DNA from: JAVKSL01 sp039583695
GTDB lineage: Bacteria > Actinomycetota > Acidimicrobiia > Acidimicrobiales > JAJPHD01
Assembly: GCA_039583695.1 (NCBI GenBank)
Contig: JAVKSL010000087.1
Location: forward strand, 1-10,739
DNA: 10,739 nucleotides
Reading direction: 5' to 3'
Positions 6,453 to 10,739 of the stretch are shown in pieces; positions within the stretch are counted from its first letter, which is position 1, and every line of letters begins with the position of its first letter. The notes below the pieces were generated by a model. It was not told the DNA's origin. It did no database searches and saw only the letters and a program-made list of their open reading frames with translations. The translations under genes and the position numbers were made by a program.

Positions 6453-6697
6453 CAGCCGGGCGCGTTGGACGGATCAGGCCCGGCGACACCACCCGGGCGG
6501 GGTCCGACGATCAGCTTCACGAACCCGGCGGTCTGGCCGGATACAACCGCCCGTCCCACCTCGGTCATGGGCAGCCAAGCGACCCTCGCTCCCCGGCTTG
6601 CGGCGTCCGCCTCAACCTGGGCGCCGCGTCTCGACGCAGCCCGGGCGGCACCGATGCCCCCGGCCCCACCGCCCAGCACCACCAGGTCATAGTCCAT
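6452..6697 (-). pseudogene. Internally deleted FAD-dependent disulfide oxidoreductase remnant
   Basis: The 81-codon ORF joins two distant parts of a pyridine nucleotide-disulfide oxidoreductase of the dihydrolipoamide dehydrogenase/mercuric reductase type. Residues 1-28 (MDYDLVVLGGGAGGIGAARA and following) are the FAD-binding beta-alpha-beta with GGGAGGIGAA. Residues about 38-68 (RVAWLPMTEVGRAVVSGQTA, then GFVKLIVGP) match the start of the C-terminal dimerisation domain. The redox-active CxxxxC, the NAD-binding domain and the end of the dimerisation domain are all missing, so several hundred residues are lost and no enzyme can be made. The frame remains open across the junction. It starts 16 bases after the preceding membrane gene, and its TGA overlaps the next ATG. 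The remnant may persist because it couples translation of the membrane gene. A genuine small protein cannot be excluded. Confidence 0.8.
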
Positions 6698-6713
6698 CCG
6701 ATGTCGATGGAGG

Positions 6714-7220
6714 CTAGCTAGTGCTGGCGGTGGCGAGCGGGATCAGGTACAGCTCAACCACATAAGCGCCCACTGCTACGGCGAACAGCAGGGCCATGAT
6801 CAGAGAGCTGACGTTGTGGTCGTAGTTCAAGAAGCTGACCCCATTGAACGCGGCCCCGATGATCGCGGCCAGCCCGACGAGGCTGGTAGAGAACAAGCCA
6901 CCACGTCTTGGCAGTGCCTTGGTGACGATAGATCGCACCAGCAGGTCGAGGCCGACCAATATGAGGGCCAGGCCGAGCGCAGCGTGGGCGGCCAGGACCA
7001 CTGCGCCGTTGGGGATGACCCAGCCGATACCCTGCAACAAGCCGCTGAAGTAGGCGTTGGCGCCAGCGCCAGGATGCTTGGGCGGGATCGTGACATAAAG
7101 GTTCGTGGCTATCCCCAGGATGAACTGAACCAGCAGCAGGATGAGCATCTGAAGGGTGCGCCGGCGGAGTCCTCCCTGTGCCCCAAGTGTGGCCGCGTGC
7201 CTTGCACGGGATCTGGCCAC
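6714..7220 (-). CDS. Four-helix membrane protein of unknown function
   Basis: The 168-residue protein has four hydrophobic segments, about 24-45, 72-96, 111-131 and 138-162, after a basic N-terminus (MARSRARH). That charge pattern would place the N-terminus in the cytoplasm. A loop at about 46-60 contains TIPPKHPGAGANAYFSG, and FNGVSFLNYD lies between helices 3 and 4. It looks like a widespread actinobacterial type of small integral membrane protein, but I cannot name a function. No heme- or metal-ligand pattern is convincing, although His79 lies within helix 2. The GTG at 7220 is chosen because a TAGAGT box lies 6 bases upstream; an in-frame ATG at 7148 (residue 25) would remove the basic N-terminus. 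It is the second gene of a - strand run, 32 bases after the preceding gene. Confidence 0.75.
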   Translation of the reverse strand: MARSRARHAATLGAQGGLRRRTLQMLILLLVQFILGIATNLYVTIPPKHPGAGANAYFSGLLQGIGWVIPNGAVVLAAHAALGLALILVGLDLLVRSIVTKALPRRGGLFSTSLVGLAAIIGAAFNGVSFLNYDHNVSSLIMALLFAVAVGAYVVELYLIPLATASTS

Positions 7221-7226
7221 GGCCAG

Positions 7227-7232
7227 ACTCTA
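7227..7232 (-). promoter_or_regulatory. -10-like box TAGAGT before the four-helix membrane gene
   Basis: On the - strand TAGAGT ends 6 bases before the GTG at 7220. It lies in the short gap after the upstream gene and could give an internal, leaderless transcript within the run. Confidence 0.35.
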
Positions 7233-7252
7233 GTGCCGCTTTGGCCTGCGGT

Positions 7253-7837
7253 CTATCTCCGGCCAGGCGGGAGGGTCCAGCGGCTGCGTGCCCGGGTTGG
7301 CTTGCCGCGGGTGGCAAGGTCCGCGGCGGTCGCCCCGAAGGGCACGCTCTGGCGGCTTCCCGTGGCAGGCTTTTTGCGGGTGGCAAGGTCCGCGGCGGTC
7401 GCCCCGAAGGGCACCGGCGACGATGTCGCTGCCCGGCCACTGAGCAGTCGCGACCCGGCCCATACCAATAACGCCAATCCCCCGATCACCTCCGATGCGA
7501 TGGCGATGCCGCCCGCGTAGGAGATACCCGGGTCGTGAAAGCCGAAGATGCCCTGGGCTCGCTCGAGCGACAAGATGTAGCCCCCCAGGGTGGCGAAGCC
7601 GAACACCGCGGCCACCAAGGCCACGAGCGCCCTTGGGAACACGATCATCACAAGGGCCAGCGCCCAAGCGAAGATGAACGTGAACTCAAACAGCGGCCCT
7701 ATGGCAGTGGGGATCCCCTGCAGGCTGCGCATCCAGAACTCTATGTGCGCAGCGCCGATGCCAAGCAGGCCCAGGACGCCCAACCCCCTCAGGACCTTGT
7801 TGTCGGGCACTTTTGACTTTGCCGCTGAGGTCGCCAT
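7253..7837 (-). CDS. Four-helix membrane protein with duplicated C-terminal motif
   Basis: The 194-residue protein has hydrophobic segments at about 16-34, 48-66, 69-90 and 107-127, then a basic hydrophilic tail of roughly 65 residues. The membrane part (AHIEFW at 30-35, GIPTAIGPLFEFTFIFAWAL at 41-60, GGYILSLE at 85-92, GIFGFHDPGISY at 96-107) looks like a small actinobacterial membrane protein family without known function. The tail contains VPFGATAADLATR twice, at 142-154 and 165-177, encoded by identical 39-bp DNA repeats. Each copy is followed by a basic stretch, KKP or GKP. The ATG at 7837 has a TATAGT box 6 bases upstream, so the transcript is probably leaderless. It heads the four-ORF - strand run and is divergent from the sulfurtransferase gene. 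Confidence 0.78.
   Translation of the reverse strand: MATSAAKSKVPDNKVLRGLGVLGLLGIGAAHIEFWMRSLQGIPTAIGPLFEFTFIFAWALALVMIVFPRALVALVAAVFGFATLGGYILSLERAQGIFGFHDPGISYAGGIAIASEVIGGLALLVWAGSRLLSGRAATSSPVPFGATAADLATRKKPATGSRQSVPFGATAADLATRGKPTRARSRWTLPPGRR
7307..7414 (-). repeat. Exact 39-bp direct repeats inside a membrane-protein gene
   Basis: Identical 39-base copies lie at 7307-7345 and 7376-7414, offset by 69 bases (23 codons), so the frame is kept. Both encode VPFGATAADLATR on the - strand. The 30 bases between them are not conserved after the second copy. Each copy also contains CCC-TTCG-GGG on the - strand, a small UUCG-capped hairpin in RNA. Confidence 0.9.
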
Positions 7838-7843
7838 ATGTGA

Positions 7844-7849
7844 ACTATA
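7844..7849 (-). promoter_or_regulatory. -10-like box TATAGT for the - strand membrane operon
   Basis: TATAGT on the - strand is close to the canonical sigma-70 -10 and ends 6 bases before the ATG at 7837, predicting a leaderless message. No convincing -35 is seen 16-18 bases further upstream. Confidence 0.55.
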
Positions 7850-7884
7850 CGGAGCGGAGGGGCCGAGGGATCAGACTGCTCGAT

Positions 7885-7890
7885 TACGGT
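7885..7890 (+). promoter_or_regulatory. -10-like box TACGGT for the sulfurtransferase
   Basis: TACGGT fits TANNNT and ends 7 bases before the GTG at 7898. With the TATAGT box on the other strand it forms a compact divergent promoter region of 60 bases. Confidence 0.45.
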
Positions 7891-7897
7891 AGCCGCC

Positions 7898-8770
7898 GTG
7901 GCGCCAGTGGATCCCGTTGTGGGCAGGGAGTGGCTGGGCGATCACCTGGACGACCCCTCAGTGAGGGTCTTGCAGGTGGACGAGGACGAATGCGCCTTCG
8001 AGGTGGGTCACGTCCCAGGCGCGCGCTACGTGTGCTGGCACGAGGACCTGGTTTCCAAGCATTGTCGTGACGTTGTGGGGCCGGTTGAGCTTGCAGAGCT
8101 GATGGCCGGCCTCGACGTGAGCCAGGACACGACGGTCGTGGTCTATGGCGACCAGATGAACTTGTGGGCGGCGTATGCCTGGTGGGTGCTGCGTTTGTGG
8201 GGCCACTCCGACGTAAGGCTGCTCGACGGTGGCTACGCGGCCTGGGCCAGGTCGGGCTTGCCGATGGTGGCCGCCAGCTCCCTGGTTTCGGGCACTCCAC
8301 CGGCCACGACGGGTCAGGCGGGAAGTGCCTACCCGGTTCCGCTGGGCCAGGTCCAAGGGCTGCGAGCCCGGCGGGCGGACGTGGAGGCAGCCCGCGAAGA
8401 CGGTGGGGCCACCATCGTGGACGTGCGCGACGCGGCGGGCTACCGCGGCGAAGTCCCGCTCGGCGGTCTTTCAGCTCCGCTAACCGGTGCCATCGGTGCC
8501 GGGCACATCCCTGGAGCGCTGAGCCTGCCCTGGACGAGTCTGGTGGACGCCGAGTCCGGCCTCCTGCTCCCCACCGAACGCCTGGCGGATGTCGTCGCCG
8601 AGGCAGGAGTTCCGCCCGACCGCCCGGTGATCGCCTACTGCGAGCTGGGAGCGTCGTCCGCTTTGGTCTGCCTGGTCCTGGGTGAGATCCTTGGGCACCC
8701 CGCCGTGGCCAACTACGATGGGTCGTGGCTGGAGTGGGCTGCCACCATCGGCCTTCCAGTGGCGCGCTGA
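7898..8770 (+). CDS. Two-domain rhodanese-type sulfurtransferase
   Basis: The 290-residue cytoplasmic protein has two rhodanese domains, the plan of thiosulfate/3-mercaptopyruvate sulfurtransferases (SseA type). The N-terminal domain (about 1-125) has the family's FEVGHVPGARYV segment, but its active-site loop reads VVYGDQMNLWAA without cysteine, as expected for the inactive structural domain. The C-terminal domain (about 140-290) has IVDVRDAAGYRGE, AGHIPGALSLPW and the catalytic loop YCELGASS with Cys248, which would carry the persulfide. The loop differs from both CRxGxxR (rhodanese) and CG(S/T)GVT (mercaptopyruvate), so the sulfur donor cannot be assigned. GTG 7898 is supported by the -10-like box 7 bases upstream and by VDPVVGREWLGDHLDDP, a usual start. 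The ligase gene follows after 20 bases, so the two may be co-transcribed. Confidence 0.92.
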   Translation: MAPVDPVVGREWLGDHLDDPSVRVLQVDEDECAFEVGHVPGARYVCWHEDLVSKHCRDVVGPVELAELMAGLDVSQDTTVVVYGDQMNLWAAYAWWVLRLWGHSDVRLLDGGYAAWARSGLPMVAASSLVSGTPPATTGQAGSAYPVPLGQVQGLRARRADVEAAREDGGATIVDVRDAAGYRGEVPLGGLSAPLTGAIGAGHIPGALSLPWTSLVDAESGLLLPTERLADVVAEAGVPPDRPVIAYCELGASSALVCLVLGEILGHPAVANYDGSWLEWAATIGLPVAR

Positions 8771-8774
8771 AACC

Positions 8775-8780
8775 TAACTT
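8775..8780 (+). promoter_or_regulatory. Weak -10-like box TAACTT before the acyl-CoA ligase
   Basis: TAACTT lies in the 20-base gap after the sulfurtransferase. It is 10 bases before ATG 8791, or 7 before an in-frame TTG at 8788. The spacing to ATG is less typical than in the other cases, and read-through from the sulfurtransferase gene may be enough. Confidence 0.25.
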
Positions 8781-8790
8781 TAGAGCCTTG

Positions 8791-10416
8791 ATGCCCCTGA
8801 GCTCCCTCAACACTCCAAAGTTCAAGTATCCCCCGCCGCTGACGACCGGCGCGGCCCCACCCGACCCGAGCTTGCGCCAGCTCTTGGAGCGCCAGGCGGC
8901 CCGGCTCGGTCCTCGTCCCTTCCTGACCCTTCCCGACGGCGCCCTCAGCTTTTCCGAGCTGGACGAGCTGGCCAACCGCATGGCCTGGGTGCTCGCGTCC
9001 CTTGGCGTGGGGCCGGGCGACGTGGTGATGGCCCTGTGCGGCAACAGCCGGACGATGGTGGGCACCTGGTTTGGGTGCGCCAAGCTCAATTCTGTATATA
9101 TGCCGTTGAACAGCCTGCTCAGTGGTGAGCCGTTGCGGTCGGTGATGGGCCTGGCCCGGGCTGCGTTGATGGTGTGTGACCCCGAGCTGTATCCTTCGCT
9201 GGCCGCGTCGAGAGCTGTGCTGCCGCCCGTGCTCCTCGGGGGCCGTTCGCTCGACGCCCTGGTGGAGGGGGCGTCCAGCTCGCCCCCGCCCCCTATGGAT
9301 GCTGATCCAGGTGCCCCGGCGAAGCTGATGTGCACCTCCGGGACCACCGGGACCCCAAAAGGAGTCGTGTGGAGCCGGGCCTGCGAGGCCACCTGGGCCG
9401 CCGCCTACGGCGACGAGCTGCTCCCGATCGGGGAGGGGGAGGGGCTGTACTCCTGCCTGCCTCTTTTTCACATCACATGTCAGGGCACCCTGCTGGCAGC
9501 GCTGCGCCGGGGTGGGCGAATGACCGTGGACTCGCGCTTCGACCCGTTCGGGTTCTGGGGCCGGGTCCGGCGATCCGAGGCGGTGGGCTTCACCTTCGTG
9601 GGGACGCTGCTGTCGGTCCTGGCCAAGCGGCCCCGCCAGGCCGACGACGCCGACAACCAGGTCCGATGGATCCTGGGCTCCGCGGCACCGGTCGGGACCT
9701 GGGCAGAGCTGGAGGAGCGCTTTGGGGTGAGCATCATCGAGACGTGGGGACAGACCGAGACGGCATCTTGTTGGACTGCGCCGGAGACGCTGCCGCAGCA
9801 GCCAGGGACGGTCGGGCGGCCGAGCGAGCGTTTCGAGGCCCGGATAGTGGGCACGGGCGAGCTGCAGATCCGCCCGTTGCGCCCCCACGTGATGTTCGAC
9901 GGCTACCTCGGTGGCAGTGATCCGGAGTCGGGGAGGCTGGTGCTCAGCAGGGACGGGTGGACCGAGGACGGCTTCTACCGGACCGGGGACCTGATGGTCC
10001 GTCACCCAGATGGGGACCTTTCGTTCGGTGGGAGGCTGCGCGAGTCGATACGCCGGCGCGGCGAGATCATCCCGGCCAGCCTCATCGAGTCGGCGGCGCT
10101 CGAGCACGATGCGGTTATAGAGGCTGCTGCCGTCGGGGTTCCTGACGACGACGGGGTCGAGCAGGAGGTCATGCTTTGCGTGGTCGTGCGGCGGGGCGGC
10201 GGCCCGGAGCTGAGCCCGGCAGAGCTGCACGCCTTTCTGCGCCTGCGCCTGCCGAAGTTCATGGTCCCTCGCTATGTTGACCTGCGCAGCGAGCTACCCA
10301 AGACTCCGACTACCCGGGTGCGCAAGACAGCTCTTTCGGAGGAAGGCGCCTCTACTGCCTGGGACTCGCGCCATCCCAACCGGCTGACCACAGGTGATCA
10401 CCTCGGTCCAGATTGA
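8791..10416 (+). CDS. CaiC-like AMP-forming acyl-CoA ligase
   Basis: The 541-residue protein belongs to the ANL superfamily of adenylate-forming enzymes, which activate a carboxylic acid with ATP to an acyl-AMP and then transfer it to coenzyme A. Visible core motifs are the phosphate-binding loop CTSGTTGTPKGVVWS at 181-195, ETWGQTE with Trp319 and Glu323, YRTGDL with Asp400, the hinge region FGGRLRESIRRRGEIIP with Arg415, and Lys512 in VRKTAL as the adenylation lysine. The RRRGE hinge and WGQTE resemble carnitine/crotonobetaine-CoA ligase-like enzymes, but the substrate cannot be read from the sequence. ATG 8791 is used because earlier in-frame starts lie within the sulfurtransferase gene. 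The C-terminus extends about 16 residues past the usual end, and its TGA falls in the predicted end of an IS200/IS605-type element, so the last residues may be altered by insertion. Confidence 0.92.
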   Translation: MPLSSLNTPKFKYPPPLTTGAAPPDPSLRQLLERQAARLGPRPFLTLPDGALSFSELDELANRMAWVLASLGVGPGDVVMALCGNSRTMVGTWFGCAKLNSVYMPLNSLLSGEPLRSVMGLARAALMVCDPELYPSLAASRAVLPPVLLGGRSLDALVEGASSSPPPPMDADPGAPAKLMCTSGTTGTPKGVVWSRACEATWAAAYGDELLPIGEGEGLYSCLPLFHITCQGTLLAALRRGGRMTVDSRFDPFGFWGRVRRSEAVGFTFVGTLLSVLAKRPRQADDADNQVRWILGSAAPVGTWAELEERFGVSIIETWGQTETASCWTAPETLPQQPGTVGRPSERFEARIVGTGELQIRPLRPHVMFDGYLGGSDPESGRLVLSRDGWTEDGFYRTGDLMVRHPDGDLSFGGRLRESIRRRGEIIPASLIESAALEHDAVIEAAAVGVPDDDGVEQEVMLCVVVRRGGGPELSPAELHAFLRLRLPKFMVPRYVDLRSELPKTPTTRVRKTALSEEGASTAWDSRHPNRLTTGDHLGPD

Positions 10417-10543
10417 CTGCTCCCACGCCTGAAGGCGTGGGATTCTGGGGCTCAGGCCGCCAGGATCCCCGCAGGGACCCTGGGCTTATTGCCGTCGTCG
10501 CCCACTGCGACTTGTCCGGGCGGTTCAGTCCCGCCGCCCGGCC
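10397..10543 (-). ncRNA. Possible TnpB guide RNA (omega/reRNA) 3' portion
   Basis: In studied TnpB systems the guide RNA covers the end of tnpB plus the right end, and its last 16-20 bases are the DNA flanking the element. Here that gives a scaffold over the tnpB 3' end and hairpin, and a guide starting at 10412 and running leftwards into the ligase gene. The upstream limit at 10543 is arbitrary. This is placement by analogy; no RNA-specific signal beyond the hairpin was identified. Confidence 0.3.
10421..10442. repeat. Subterminal hairpin of the IS element
   Basis: Perfect inverted repeat: a 9-bp stem, TCCCACGCC paired with GGCGTGGGA, around a 4-base loop (TGAA on the + strand). Such single-strand hairpins at the ends of IS200/IS605 elements are recognised by the Y1 transposase TnpA and form part of the TnpB guide RNA. 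No T-tract follows on either strand, so it is not an obvious intrinsic terminator, though it could slow transcription leaving the ligase gene. Confidence 0.85.
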
Positions 10544-10739
10544 GCAACCGGTCCGGGTTCAGGTTCCGGGCAGAGTTGCGGTCACGTCCGAGGACGAGGC
10601 CACATGCCCGACACCTATACACCCGGTCCGAGAGCTCGATGCGGGGCTTGGCTTTCGCCCCGCAAGAACTGCAACGCTGGGTGGTGTCCCTGGCAGGGAG
10701 CACCACCACCGTCTTACCTGCTTTGGTTGCCTGCCAGCC
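10452..10739 (-). CDS. tnpB: TnpB RNA-guided nuclease, C-terminal 95 residues (start outside window)
   Basis: The frame is open to the right edge, reading GWQATKAGKTVVVLPARDTT, so the gene begins beyond the window. The fragment holds the TnpB zinc ribbon, with CSSC (residues 23-26 of the fragment) and CRAC (43-46), followed by LGRDRNSARNL. Asp53 in that segment is the expected third RuvC acid, so this part of the active site looks intact. TnpB makes guide-directed double-strand cuts and helps the element persist after TnpA-driven excision. The other two RuvC acids are not visible here, so activity cannot be judged. The stop is TGA at 10452-10454, 10 bases from the end hairpin. Confidence 0.9.
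   Translation of the reverse strand, partial: GWQATKAGKTVVVLPARDTTQRCSSCGAKAKPRIELSDRVYRCRACGLVLGRDRNSARNLNPDRLRPGGGTEPPGQVAVGDDGNKPRVPAGILAA

Larger units (their letters stand above)
10413..10739 (-). mobile_element. Right end of an IS200/IS605-family element carrying tnpB (partial)
   Basis: The element enters from the right edge and ends near 10413. Evidence: a tnpB 3' end, a subterminal hairpin at 10421-10442 typical of this family, and, just beyond the hairpin on the - strand, GCAG then TCAA (10413-10416 on the + strand). TCAA is the right-end cleavage tetranucleotide known from IS608. The left end and any tnpA lie outside the window, so IS605-type and tnpB-only IS1341-type elements cannot be separated. 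The exact boundary is inferred. Confidence 0.75.

Noticed and set aside
7884..9392. Long - strand open frame opposite the sulfurtransferase and ligase
   Set aside because: It is antisense to two clear families, its translation is Arg/Pro/Ser-rich with no motifs, and such long open antisense frames are common in GC-rich DNA.
8713..10230. Long - strand open frame opposite the ligase
   Set aside because: Same reason: it mirrors the ligase codons and has no recognisable domain.
10421..10442. Intrinsic terminator of the ligase gene
   Set aside because: No T-tract follows the stem on the + strand. Position next to tnpB and the TCAA end explains it better as an IS200/IS605 end hairpin.

Overview
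The window is very GC-rich, with G/C at most third codon positions, frequent GTG starts, TGATG and GTGA gene overlaps, and few Shine-Dalgarno sequences. This suggests a high-GC actinobacterium. The order PimA-like glycosyltransferase, M48-like membrane protein, pdxS, pdxT, yebC resembles actinobacterial chromosomes, perhaps Acidimicrobiia. The class assignment is inference from gene order and protein style, not from a marker gene.

Left part (1-5758, all + strand): the repeat-rich tail of an unidentified gene overlaps an unrecognised 180-residue protein. A 185-base gap with a likely leaderless promoter follows, then a PimA-type GT-B glycosyltransferase. Its stop overlaps the start of a membrane protein related to HtpX/M48 peptidases in which all three expected zinc ligands are replaced. 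Three tandem 47-bp hairpin-bearing repeats begin at that gene's stop codon and end just before the promoter of pdxS. pdxS, pdxT (the two subunits of PLP synthase), yebC (translation or transcription factor) and a BCP-type peroxiredoxin form a tightly packed run, with a 6-base gap and then two TGATG overlaps.

Middle part (5751-7837, - strand): a four-ORF run encodes three small membrane proteins of unknown function and the internally deleted remnant of an FAD-dependent disulfide oxidoreductase. The stop of the remnant overlaps the start of the last membrane gene. That last membrane protein has a segment resembling a potassium-channel pore with the selectivity filter replaced. Another of the three carries an in-frame duplication built on a 39-bp repeat. 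The run converges on, and overlaps by 8 bp, the peroxiredoxin gene.

Right part (7898-10739): a two-domain rhodanese-type sulfurtransferase and a CaiC-like acyl-CoA ligase lie on the + strand, reading away from the membrane operon. The ligase runs into the right end of an IS200/IS605-family element: a 9-bp hairpin, a TCAA-type end and the C-terminal zinc-ribbon part of TnpB on the - strand. The predicted element end covers the ligase stop codon, so the insertion may have supplied that stop. If the TnpB system is active, its guide would be drawn from the ligase 3' end.

A recurring signal is a TANNNT box 6-7 bases before the start codon of the genes that head transcription units, as expected for leaderless actinobacterial mRNAs. 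The most unusual items are the repeat array before pdxS, the zinc-less M48 homologue, the collapsed flavoprotein kept in translational coupling, and the IS end forming the stop codon of the ligase.
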